A stretch of DNA of 29,595 nt from an uncultured Bacteroidales bacterium (GTDB lineage: Bacteria > Bacteroidota > Bacteroidia > Bacteroidales > P3), in assembly GCA_937884485.1 (NCBI GenBank), contig CALGCG010000069.1:1-29595 (forward strand). Reading direction: 5' to 3'. The notes under the pieces are model-generated. The model had not been told where the DNA came from, ran no database searches, and saw nothing but the letters and a program-made list of their open reading frames with translations. Shown here piece after piece: positions 16,441-23,698 of this stretch. Within the stretch, counting starts at the first letter, position 1. Each line of letters begins with the position of its first letter. The translations under genes and the position numbers were made by a program.

Positions 16441-18486
16441 ATGGACGGCAATGCAATAATAAAGATTGTTACGGACTACCTTAGAAGATCCACTACCGAC
16501 TATGCTATAATGATAAACGGTGAGTGGGGTTGCGGTAAGACTTTTTTTGTTGACACCGATTTGTCAAAGGTAATTATGGCAACAACTTGTCCGAATAATT
16601 CTGAAACATATCGACCTGTTTATTACAGTCTTTTTGGTGTTTCTTCATCGGACGAAATTAGTCATGGTATTAAGCGTCAAATTGTAATACATAGGGCTAA
16701 TGAAAAAGAAAAATCAAAGAAGAAAAAGGAGGATGCTGCAACCATAACAGGGACGACATTGGGAATTATTGCCGATCTATTTAATGTTGACAGCAAACGT
16801 TTACTTAACCTATATGATTTAAAAGACATCCCAGAAAATGCTGTATTAATTTTTGATGATCTGGAACGATCCAAAATGCCTCTCACCGAGTTGCTTGGCG
16901 TTATAAACAATTACGCTGTTGTAGACAAAAAAAAGGTAATCGTAATCTGCAACGAGACAAAGCTTGAAAAAGATTTTTGTGATTTCAAGGAGAAAACTAT
17001 CAGGTTCACATTGAACTATTCCCCTTCACAAGAGGATGTTTTTAAAAATATTATTAATACAAAGCTGGAAATTTCTCCAAGCTACAAAACTTTTTTGGAA
17101 GACAACTTGCCCATTATTCTCGAAACATTTCATAAGGGAAAGTGTGCTAATGTACGAACATTAATCTTTATTATTGATATTTTTGAAGAAATATACTACG
17201 AGACAAAAGACAACGAATTCGCCCAAGATTTCCTTAAGGGTTTTCTTATGTTTACCTGCATCTACTCTATAGAATACAAAAGAGGTACTCCGACTGATGA
17301 ACTATCTTGGTTCGCTGATTTTACATGCCAATATGGAATGTCTAGTTTCCTTACCCTTGCTGCCAATAAAGAAAGTAATAAAAAAGAAAACGAAGAAGAA
17401 ACATTCATAGAGTATATTTCAAGATATGGAGAAAACTGTCTGAAAGATGTAATAGCAGCGAGATCCATTGCTGAATACATTCAATTCGGAAATCTTAACA
17501 AAAATAAATTTAGAGAAGAGCAAATAAGAGAAGGAGCTAGATACGTCTCATTAAACAAGACTCCACATGGCAGAATTCTAAGCAAAATGATGGATTGGCG
17601 ATTAATAGGAGACACTGAATTGAATGACGTTTTGACTGATGTTGAACATTTTTTGAAGGGAAACAAATACAATGCTATTGAAATATCAATTCTTTATGCC
17701 CGTTATTTGAAGTTAAAGAGCAACAACATCGAATGCAAAGATATTGATTCAACCATTTTCTTTGAGGCCGTTGATAGATTAAAGGAAAGGTGGGTCTCAA
17801 TCGCCTTCCCAGAAGATGAAAATGGTCTTTTTAAATGGACAAAACTTGATAATCCGTATAATACGCAATACGCAAAACTTTACAAATATATTTTAAAGAT
17901 TGATAAAAATGTTACACATCGGAGGATGTCAGGTAGAAGAATGGAATTGATATACAAAATAAGAGAAAACAACCTGGATTCCCTCAAACAATATGTTCGA
18001 GGAATGGAACATAATTTTTTATTTATACAAGATCCAGATGTTTTTTGGGATGCATTGTCAAAGTCTAACTACGATATCCAACAATATATTATTGAATTAA
18101 TAAAAGAAGCCATTGCAGATTCTGCATTACACACATATGAAATAAATTTTATAAAAGGGTTTAGCCAACATTTTAGAGATTTAATCATTGGCGTGAATTA
18201 CGATTTTGGGAAGTTTAAATACAAGGAGTTGATATTCACCATAAATGAAATATTGAGAAGGGGTACAAAAGACAGACTGCTGAATGTGCTTGATAATGTG
18301 AAACATACGGAGAACAATGCATTTGTGGTAATGGATTACGTTGATTATACATTCTCTTTCTCGAATGAAAAAATAAATGGCGATGGAAAGAAATCGATAG
18401 AAACAAAAAAAATATTGAGAGATTTAAAGAAAAAAAACATAGAAATGGATGATGGTGAGGTGGTCCAATATTTTAGTAATCATTAA
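16441..18486 (+). CDS. KAP-like P-loop NTPase
   Basis: A 681-residue ATPase. Walker A is GEWGCGKT at 27-34 and Walker B AVLIFDDLER ends at residue 143; the FDDLER form and the early P-loop fit the KAP family. Between them, near 100-115, is a Lys-rich stretch then TITGTTLGIIADLF, the position where KAP proteins carry a membrane insertion, though it is short here. The C-terminal 450 residues are helical and unrecognised. KAP ATPases include the phage-exclusion protein PifA and QatA of the Qat defence system, so an antiviral role is plausible by family and context. It is 36 bp after res with no promoter motif between, same AT-rich composition, same strand. A STAND-like NTPase is the main alternative. 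Confidence 0.72.
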   Translation: MDGNAIIKIVTDYLRRSTTDYAIMINGEWGCGKTFFVDTDLSKVIMATTCPNNSETYRPVYYSLFGVSSSDEISHGIKRQIVIHRANEKEKSKKKKEDAATITGTTLGIIADLFNVDSKRLLNLYDLKDIPENAVLIFDDLERSKMPLTELLGVINNYAVVDKKKVIVICNETKLEKDFCDFKEKTIRFTLNYSPSQEDVFKNIINTKLEISPSYKTFLEDNLPIILETFHKGKCANVRTLIFIIDIFEEIYYETKDNEFAQDFLKGFLMFTCIYSIEYKRGTPTDELSWFADFTCQYGMSSFLTLAANKESNKKENEEETFIEYISRYGENCLKDVIAARSIAEYIQFGNLNKNKFREEQIREGARYVSLNKTPHGRILSKMMDWRLIGDTELNDVLTDVEHFLKGNKYNAIEISILYARYLKLKSNNIECKDIDSTIFFEAVDRLKERWVSIAFPEDENGLFKWTKLDNPYNTQYAKLYKYILKIDKNVTHRRMSGRRMELIYKIRENNLDSLKQYVRGMEHNFLFIQDPDVFWDALSKSNYDIQQYIIELIKEAIADSALHTYEINFIKGFSQHFRDLIIGVNYDFGKFKYKELIFTINEILRRGTKDRLLNVLDNVKHTENNAFVVMDYVDYTFSFSNEKINGDGKKSIETKKILRDLKKKNIEMDDGEVVQYFSNH

Positions 18487-18487
18487 A

Positions 18488-18514
18488 AATACAAAAACTT
18501 TATTGTATTAATTT
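18488..18514 (+). terminator. Weak hairpin after the KAP gene
   Basis: AATACAA (18488-18494) pairs with TTGTATT (18503-18509) over an 8-nt loop, followed by AATTTT. The stem is all-AT except one pair, so it may not terminate efficiently. Confidence 0.3.
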
Positions 18515-18670
18515 TCATCGGAACATCATAGATCGCAGAACAAAAAATATATCAACTGTACTCTAAAACACAGTATTATGGTATGGTTATCCTATTGCAA
18601 CCGATAATATATCATAGAGCCAGTCGTTATATGTCAGGATATTTCTAAACAGCATTGACTATTAAATAGA

Positions 18671-18727
18671 GCCAAGACCAACCGCATAGAATTAAAACGA
18701 GAACTGACCAACAACCTCGACATTTAA
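18671..18727 (+). pseudogene. Fragment resembling AlbA_2-domain protein N-terminus
   Basis: The frame reads AKTNRIELKRELTNNLDI then stops. NRIELKRELT closely resembles the opening strand-helix of the AlbA_2 (divergent AAA-4) domain found in Bacteroidetes ATP-binding proteins, usually continued by a block like EKEVVAFLN. Only this stub survives. Confidence 0.4.
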
Positions 18728-18768
18728 AAGTTAGTGAATATTGGACTGCATGAATATAATTAACGACA

Positions 18769-18855
18769 ATGAGCAATAAGAAATCCATACGTTTTTTCAA
18801 CGATTACGAGATGCGGGCCGTGTGGGAATCGCGTCGGATGCAGGTGAAATTTTGA
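18769..18855 (+). pseudogene. Truncated Bro-N-like N-terminus
   Basis: A 28-codon frame from ATG: SNKKSIRFFNDYEMRAVW and a short unrelated tail, then TGA. IRFFNDYEMRAVW is a good match to the start of Bro-N/phage antirepressor-type proteins, which normally continue with W(Y/W)FS and a domain of about 100 residues. The break comes directly after RAVWE. Confidence 0.45.
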
Positions 18856-18873
18856 AGTAATAATTGTATTTTT

Positions 18874-18905
18874 TTTGTGTAGTTTATTTATTTTGTGTAT
18901 TTTTG
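18874..18905 (+). promoter_or_regulatory. Promoter of the AbiE-like operon
   Basis: TTTG at 18874-18877 and TATTTTTG at 18898-18905, 20 bp apart, match the Bacteroidetes consensus. The first gene starts 67 bp downstream; the leader contains a repeated TTGTTCAAAA-type sequence (about 18913-18945) that could be an operator for the HTH antitoxin. Confidence 0.62.
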
Positions 18906-18972
18906 CAGCGTGTTTGTTCAAAATCTTTGCTTGTTCAAAAATTTTGAACAATAGGTAATTAATGAACAAAAT

Positions 18973-19548
18973 ATGCAAAAAGCAGAGACCCAAACCATCT
19001 TTTACCTGCTTCAAAACAAGGAAAATGTAGGTAAAACCATCCGCGAAATTGCCTCTGCGGCGGGCGTTTCCGTAGGAGCGGTGCACAGCACGCTGACAGG
19101 CCTCACCAATCGTGGTTATATTGTCGATGACGGCAAAACAAGACTGCTCCGCAAACGTCAGTCGCTAATCGATCTTTGGACACAGGGCTATGCAGAAACG
19201 CTGAAGCCCAAACTTCTTATCAGCCGTTTCACATTCCTCTCGCCAGCGGTGCGGAACCAGTGGCAATCTATCCAACTGCCCGAAACGATGTGCTGGGGTG
19301 GAGAGCCGGCAGCCGCCCTGCTGGATGGCCACATTCTACCCGAACGATGGGACATCTATACTGTTGACAATGCCGACGGTCTGATTGCCACAGGTCGTAT
19401 GATACCAAATCGACAAGGCGAGATATTCGTCTACAAACGCTTCTGGCGAACTGCAGGTACGCCATTACTGGTGGTGTATGCCGACCTGCTGGCCACCAAC
19501 GACGACCGCTGTCGCGAAACGGCTGAACGCATCAAGCCTCTACTATAA
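18973..19548 (+). CDS. AbiEi-like type IV antitoxin with N-terminal HTH
   Basis: A 191-residue protein. Residues 21-50 form a winged-helix type HTH (TIREIASAAGVSVGAVHSTL, then a turn and RGYI). The C-terminal half carries the pattern of AbiEi-type antitoxins, including WGGEPAAALL, the central DIYT block and the closing PLLVVYADLLATNDDRCRET. AbiEi proteins repress their own operon and counter the nucleotidyltransferase toxin without binding it directly. The start is the ATG after the promoter at 18874-18905; the next gene follows after 6 nt. Autoregulation is inferred from the family and from repeated sequence in the leader. Confidence 0.78.
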   Translation: MQKAETQTIFYLLQNKENVGKTIREIASAAGVSVGAVHSTLTGLTNRGYIVDDGKTRLLRKRQSLIDLWTQGYAETLKPKLLISRFTFLSPAVRNQWQSIQLPETMCWGGEPAAALLDGHILPERWDIYTVDNADGLIATGRMIPNRQGEIFVYKRFWRTAGTPLLVVYADLLATNDDRCRETAERIKPLL

Positions 19549-19554
19549 GAAACT

Positions 19555-20406
19555 ATGGAATACACAATTCACAAGGAGGATCTTCAAAACGGCCTGATGG
19601 CTGAGACTCTGCAGGTTTTGGCTGGCTGCTATAGACAATTGGGTGCTGAGGTGTTTGTGGTGGGTGCAGCGGCCCGCGACATTGCGTTGCGACTGCTGGA
19701 TGTGACAAACGCACCTCGACGCACGATGGATTTGGATGTGGCGGTGATGCTGCAAGACTGGAACCAGTATGAGCGGCTGACAAGCATCTTGTTGCAGAAC
19801 CACTTCGAGAAAGCCCGGGAGAAACAACGTTTCTACTATCTGGGAAGCAATGGACGCATACGTTTCGAGGTGGACATTGTTCCGTTTGGCGCAATAGCCG
19901 AAGAAGACCAAGAGGCTTGGCCACCAGAGGGATCGCCAGTGATGTCGGTGCGCTGTTTTGAGGATGTGATGCGGGCGGCTGACAAAGTGACGGTAGATGG
20001 AGCCTTCGCTTTTCGTCTGGCATCACTCAGCGGTCAGTTCCTAATCAAACTGGATACCTGGAACGACCGACGGATGAAGACCAAGAAAGACTCCGTCGAC
20101 ATGGCTTTTCTGTTACAGAATGTCTACGTTGCTTACGCATTGGCACACGACGGGCTGCCTCCTGAAGTGGACACCAACACAGAACAATTTGACGTCATTG
20201 TGGCTGGCGCAGAATGGATGGCTGTCGACCTAAAAAAAATACTGTCCGATAAGCACCGACACTTCTATGCAGAAATGTTACGAGGAGAACTGGCAAAGAA
20301 TGAGGAGAGCCCCTTGTTGAATGATCTGCTTGACGTATCCGACAGCCGGAACTATAAATTATACCTCCGTGCGTTTGAACGTATGGCACAGATACTAGAG
20401 AAATGA
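19555..20406 (+). CDS. Nucleotidyltransferase, AbiEii-like toxin candidate
   Basis: A 283-residue DNA polymerase beta-type nucleotidyltransferase. GAAARD at 37-42 takes the role of the usual GxxxRD element, TMDLDVAV gives the paired aspartates D59 and D61, and EVDIVPFGAI supplies the third (D107). The motif set is that of COG4914-like proteins paired with AbiEi-type antitoxins. Related type IV toxins add nucleotides to tRNA ends or otherwise block growth; the exact target cannot be read here. It follows the antitoxin by 6 nt and overlaps the phosphoesterase gene by four bases (ATGA). Confidence 0.8.
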   Translation: MEYTIHKEDLQNGLMAETLQVLAGCYRQLGAEVFVVGAAARDIALRLLDVTNAPRRTMDLDVAVMLQDWNQYERLTSILLQNHFEKAREKQRFYYLGSNGRIRFEVDIVPFGAIAEEDQEAWPPEGSPVMSVRCFEDVMRAADKVTVDGAFAFRLASLSGQFLIKLDTWNDRRMKTKKDSVDMAFLLQNVYVAYALAHDGLPPEVDTNTEQFDVIVAGAEWMAVDLKKILSDKHRHFYAEMLRGELAKNEESPLLNDLLDVSDSRNYKLYLRAFERMAQILEK

Positions 20407-21185
20407 AATTACAATTTGTTAGCGACCTGCACCTGGAATTTCCAGAGAACCGTGCCTATCTTGCGGAGCAACCGTTGGAGGTGACGGGCGACATATTGCT
20501 CGTTGCGGGCGACACCGCCTATCTCGACCTCCCCGATTCGAAAGAGGACACCTATTCGCGGTATGAATTCTGGAATTGGGCCTCAGAACACTATCAACGG
20601 GTGATTGTATGCTTTGGCAATCACGATTTCTATGGGCGCTATGACCTTGCCACCATTCCTGACGGCTACTGCAAGCAGATACGGTCAAACGTGCATGCAT
20701 ACTATAATGGAGTTGTCAATATGGGTGAAGTCGATATCATTGTCTCTACCCTTTGGGCTTATATCAAACCCGAAAACTCTTATCTGACAGAGAGGGGCGT
20801 GAGTGACTTTTACCGAATCAGATACAACGGCCACCGTCTTTCGTCCGACACCTTCAACCTTGAGCATGAGCGCTGCCTGCAGTTTGTGAAGAAGGCCGTC
20901 TCAGAGAGTATTGCAAAGTTCAAGATCACGCTCACACATCATGTGCCGACAGGACTATGCACCGCTCCTGAGTTCCGCGACAGCCTGATAAACGGAGCCT
21001 TTACTGTGGAATTGGGAAACTACATCGCAGAGTCAGGCATCGACTATTGGATTTACGGACACTCGCATAGGAATATCGACGCACAGATTGGCGACACACG
21101 TGTCATTTCTAACCAGCTGGGGTACGTCTCTCATGGAGAACATAGAACTAACGGATTTAACCCAGGACGATGCATAATATTATAA
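20403..21185 (+). CDS. Calcineurin-like metallophosphoesterase
   Basis: A 260-residue two-metal phosphoesterase with all signature motifs: DLH (D8, H10), GD (36-37), GNHD (72-75), LTHH (177-180) and GHSH (219-222). No signal peptide, so it is cytoplasmic. The substrate is not evident; the family includes nucleases, cyclic-nucleotide phosphodiesterases and protein phosphatases. Its four-base overlap with the nucleotidyltransferase toxin gene points to a joint function. One possibility is removal of nucleotides added by the toxin or processing of a common RNA target, but this is inference from gene order only. Confidence 0.88.
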   Translation: MKLQFVSDLHLEFPENRAYLAEQPLEVTGDILLVAGDTAYLDLPDSKEDTYSRYEFWNWASEHYQRVIVCFGNHDFYGRYDLATIPDGYCKQIRSNVHAYYNGVVNMGEVDIIVSTLWAYIKPENSYLTERGVSDFYRIRYNGHRLSSDTFNLEHERCLQFVKKAVSESIAKFKITLTHHVPTGLCTAPEFRDSLINGAFTVELGNYIAESGIDYWIYGHSHRNIDAQIGDTRVISNQLGYVSHGEHRTNGFNPGRCIIL

Positions 21186-21197
21186 TATGAAGAAAAT

Positions 21198-21476
21198 ATG
21201 CAGGAACAACCTATCGTAATCAGGAACATGCAGGGAGAAGCAATCGCCCGACTTGATGAGGAGCAAGGCTGCACCGACGACCTCAGCACGGCATTCCTCG
21301 ACGAATTGGACCTGAGCAATGCCGACCTTGAAGGTGCCAACCTCTCCGATGCCTATATTGGATTCTGCAACCTTACCGGCGCCAACCTACGCAATGCCGA
21401 TTTGAGCAATGCAGAAATAAAATGCTGCGAGGTGGCTGGTGCCGATTTCTCCTATTACTACGAACAAGAAGACTGA
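21198..21476 (+). CDS. Pentapeptide-repeat protein
   Basis: A 92-residue protein. Residues 37-84 consist of A(D/N)LxX-type pentapeptides (ELDLSNADLEGANLSDAYIG and further units around GANLRNADLS), predicted to form a right-handed quadrilateral beta-helix of about two turns. The first 35 residues are non-repetitive and acidic. It begins 12 nt after the phosphoesterase stop and ends 7 nt before ygiQ, so it is probably in the same transcript. Larger pentapeptide proteins such as Qnr and MfpA mimic DNA; this one is much shorter and its role is unknown. Confidence 0.82.
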   Translation: MQEQPIVIRNMQGEAIARLDEEQGCTDDLSTAFLDELDLSNADLEGANLSDAYIGFCNLTGANLRNADLSNAEIKCCEVAGADFSYYYEQED

Positions 21477-21483
21477 CAAATAT

Positions 21484-23376
21484 ATGGGACATTTTTTGCC
21501 GATAACATTGGAGGAGGTGAAGAGGTTGGGGTGGGAGCAGGTGGATGTGGTGCTGGTGACGGGGGACGCTTATGTGGATCATCCGTCGTTTGGGACGGCG
21601 GTGATCGGGCGGACGCTGGAGGCGGCGGGGTACCGCGTGGCGATCATCCCGCAGCCGAACTGGAGGGATGACCTCAGGGACTTCCGCAAGTTTGGGGCCC
21701 CGAGGCTGTTCTTCGGGGTGACGAGCGGGGCGATGGACAGTATGGTGAACCACTACACGGCGGCGCGTAGGCTAAGGCACGACGACGCCTATACGCCTGG
21801 CGGGCAGTTCGGATTCCGGCCCGACAGGGCGACATACGTGTACACGCGAATACTGAAACAGATATACCCCGATGTGCCGGTGGTCATTGCGGGCATCGAG
21901 GCCTCCATGCGGCGGCTGGCGCACTACGACTACTGGGACGACAAGCTGTTTCCGTCCATACTGATCGACACGCCGGCGGACTTGCTGAACTACGGGATGG
22001 GGGAGAGGACGACGCTGAAGATTGCCAAGCTGATTGAGAGTGGAGAGTGGAGAACGGAGAGTGGAGAACTCAGCGAGGCGGTGAGGGGGCTGCCGCAGGT
22101 GGCCTTTGCAGTTAAGAATTATGAGTTAAGAGTTAAGAGTGACATCATAGAACTGCACTCGTTTGAGGAGTGCCAGCGGAGCAAGCGGGCGGAGGCGGAG
22201 AACTACCAAATCATCGAGCGGGAGAGCAACAAGATAGAGTGCGCGACGCTGGTGCAGCGGCATGGCAACCGCCTGGTGGTGGTGAACCCGCCGGAGCCGC
22301 CGATGACGACGGAGGAGATCGACGCCAGCTTCGACCTGCCGTACATGCGTCTGCCGCATCCCAAATACAAGAAACGCGGGCCGATACCGGCCTTCGAGAT
22401 GATACGGTGGAGCGTGAACACGCACCGCGGCTGCTTCGGCGGCTGCTCGTTCTGCACCATCAGCGCCCACCAAGGCAAGCAGATAGCCTCGCGCAGCGAG
22501 GAGTCTATCCTCGATGAGATAAACCTCATCACACAGGACCCGGAGTTCCACGGCGTGCTGACGGACCTCGGCGGGCCCTCGGCCAACATGTGGCGCATGA
22601 AAGGGAAGAACCAAGAGCTCTGCCGCAAGTGCAGCCGCTACAGCTGCTCGATGCCCACGATGTGCAAGAACCTGGACAGCGACCACAGCGCGATGATAGC
22701 GCTGCTGCGCAAGGTGAGCGCGCACCCCAAGGTGAAGCACCTGTATGTGGGCAGTGGAATCAGGTGCGACCTGTTTTCAGATAAGAGTTATGAGTTAAGA
22801 GTTAAGAGTGGGGCTGACGCGTCAAAAAAGCTCATAACTCATAACTCTGAACTCATAACTGACAATTCCGGGTGGGAATACTTTAGGGAGGTGGTGTTGC
22901 ATCACACCAGCGGGCGGCTGAAGGTGGCGCCGGAGCATACGTCGGACGCGGTGCTGGCGCTGATGCGCAAGCCGTCGTTCAGCCTCTTCCGGGAGACAAA
23001 GCGGCGCTTCGACGAGATATGCAAGCAGACGGGGCTGCGGTACCAGCTGATACCGTACTTCATCAGCAGCCACCCCGGCTGCCGTCTGCAGGACATGGCG
23101 GAGCTGGCGCTGGAGATGAAACGCATGGGCTACCGTCTGGAGCAGATACAGGACTTCACGCCGACCCCCATGACGCTGAGCACCGAGATGTACTACACCG
23201 GCATCGACCCCACGACGATGAAGCCCGTCTACGTGGCCACCACGCCGGGCGACAAGGCCGACCAGCGGCGCCTCTTCTTCTTCTACAAGCCCGAGATGCA
23301 ACGCGACATCATCCAAAGCCTGCGGCGCAGCGGTAACGCTGGATACATATCTAGGCTATTCCCGGGCAGACGCTAG
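21484..23376 (+). CDS. ygiQ: YgiQ family radical SAM protein
   Basis: A 630-residue radical SAM enzyme of unknown reaction. The N-terminus FLPITLEEVKRLGW, then VLVTGDAYVDHPSFG, matches YgiQ closely, and this decides the start at 21484 rather than an in-frame ATG 45 bp upstream that overlaps the preceding gene. The 4Fe-4S cysteines are C317, C321 and C324 in HRGCFGGCSFC. Later blocks GGPSANMWRM, LKVAPEHTSDAVL and QDFTPTPMTLSTEMYYTG are all YgiQ signatures. Oddly, residues about 185-220 and 434-461 are encoded by 7-bp-period repeat DNA identical in type to intergenic repeats in this window, and fall in loops that vary in the family. The gene may be read from the AbiE-like operon promoter; an intrinsic terminator follows. 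Confidence 0.92.
   Translation: MGHFLPITLEEVKRLGWEQVDVVLVTGDAYVDHPSFGTAVIGRTLEAAGYRVAIIPQPNWRDDLRDFRKFGAPRLFFGVTSGAMDSMVNHYTAARRLRHDDAYTPGGQFGFRPDRATYVYTRILKQIYPDVPVVIAGIEASMRRLAHYDYWDDKLFPSILIDTPADLLNYGMGERTTLKIAKLIESGEWRTESGELSEAVRGLPQVAFAVKNYELRVKSDIIELHSFEECQRSKRAEAENYQIIERESNKIECATLVQRHGNRLVVVNPPEPPMTTEEIDASFDLPYMRLPHPKYKKRGPIPAFEMIRWSVNTHRGCFGGCSFCTISAHQGKQIASRSEESILDEINLITQDPEFHGVLTDLGGPSANMWRMKGKNQELCRKCSRYSCSMPTMCKNLDSDHSAMIALLRKVSAHPKVKHLYVGSGIRCDLFSDKSYELRVKSGADASKKLITHNSELITDNSGWEYFREVVLHHTSGRLKVAPEHTSDAVLALMRKPSFSLFRETKRRFDEICKQTGLRYQLIPYFISSHPGCRLQDMAELALEMKRMGYRLEQIQDFTPTPMTLSTEMYYTGIDPTTMKPVYVATTPGDKADQRRLFFFYKPEMQRDIIQSLRRSGNAGYISRLFPGRR
22036..22070 (+). repeat. Heptameric repeat within ygiQ (GAGAGTG type)
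   Basis: Five consecutive 7-bp units, GAGAGTG or GAGAACG/GAGAACT, encoding about ESGEWRTESGEL in frame. Five sevens give 35 bp, not a codon multiple, so flanking bases complete the frame. Confidence 0.85.
22111..22140 (+). repeat. Heptameric repeat within ygiQ (GTTAAGA type)
   Basis: Four 7-bp units (GTTAAGA, with one ATTATGA variant) plus GT, encoding VKNYELRVKS. Same units as the intergenic array at 7271-7303. Confidence 0.88.
22780..22860. repeat. Inverted pair of heptameric repeats within ygiQ
   Basis: Units of the GTTAAGA/GTTATGA type run forward at 22780-22809 (encoding SYELRVKS) and the complementary units (CTCATAA type) run at 22831-22860, separated by 21 bp. The pair could fold into a hairpin in DNA or mRNA while remaining in frame. 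Confidence 0.85.
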
Positions 23377-23389
23377 GGGAACGGAGTGG

Positions 23390-23417
23390 AAAAAGGACCG
23401 AAATCGGTCCTTTTTTT
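23390..23417 (+). terminator. Intrinsic terminator of ygiQ
   Basis: GGACCG (23395-23400) and CGGTCC (23405-23410) enclose AAAT; the stem extends by flanking A-T pairs (AAAAA before, TTTTTTT at 23411-23417). The A run before it makes it potentially bidirectional. Confidence 0.87.
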
Positions 23418-23471
23418 ATTTGGAAAAGTATTTGTGAATAATAGGGGTCAACTAAGTATCAACTTCGACTG

Positions 23472-23515
23472 TTCTTATATACTTCTCATATACATCTTGT
23501 ATATTTCTTATATAC
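23472..23515. repeat. 11-bp tandem repeat (TTCTTATATAC)
   Basis: Four adjacent 11-bp units at 23472, 23483, 23494 and 23505; the first and fourth are identical and the middle two are variants. More degenerate units seem to continue to about 23570. Confidence 0.65.
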
Positions 23516-23602
23516 GATATATGAATACTATATGGGAAGTGTATGTATGCTGTATGAGAAGGGGCGAGGTTGGGGGCTGATGGGTGGGTGGTGGATACAA
23601 GA

Positions 23603-23629
23603 AACAAGGGCCGAAGAGCGGTCCTTGTT
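23603..23629. terminator. Hairpin, possible terminator
   Basis: AACAAGGGCCG (23603-23613) pairs with CGGTCCTTGTT (23619-23629) with one G-U, loop AAGAG, followed by GTTTT. Probably a terminator for transcripts from either convergent operon. Confidence 0.5.
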
Positions 23630-23641
23630 GTTTTGGGTGGG

Positions 23642-23665
23642 GCAACGACCGAAATCGGTCGTTGC
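23642..23665. terminator. Perfect 10-bp hairpin, possible terminator for the efflux operon
   Basis: GCAACGACCG (23642-23651) and CGGTCGTTGC (23656-23665) enclose AAAT. It sits 34 bp beyond the stop of the minus-strand PG0541-like gene. No long T run follows on either strand, so terminator function is uncertain. Confidence 0.5.
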
Positions 23666-23698
23666 TTGGGGGCAGGATGGATGGTTGCGCTACAGGGG

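Larger units (their letters stand above)
18487..18972. other. AT-rich spacer with gene debris
   Basis: No intact gene. It holds a weak AT hairpin just after the KAP gene, two short fragments resembling the N-termini of AlbA_2 and Bro-N proteins (18671-18727 and 18769-18855), and the promoter of the AbiE-like operon (18874-18905). In 18520-18660 I see nothing recognisable. Confidence 0.6.
23377..23698. other. Spacer between convergent genes
   Basis: Lies between the ends of ygiQ (plus) and the PG0541-like gene (minus). It contains a strong terminator (23390-23417), an AT-rich 11-bp-period repeat (23472-23515, decaying to about 23570), and two further hairpins (23603-23629 and 23642-23665) related in sequence to the terminator. 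No gene is apparent. Confidence 0.75.

Noticed and set aside
16927..16934. A8 runs in mod, the methylase and the KAP gene as phase-variation tracts
   Set aside because: Runs of eight As are expected by chance in such AT-rich lysine-coding sequence; only the G8 tract stands out.
8201..18486. BREX or DISARM system
   Set aside because: There is no PglZ, BrxC, BrxL or DrmA/B-like gene. The helicase has classical type III Res motifs with a C-terminal nuclease site.
8201..21476. Prophage or integrative element carrying the defence genes
   Set aside because: I see no integrase, relaxase, phage structural gene or paired attachment sites, though composition and gene debris do suggest horizontal gain.
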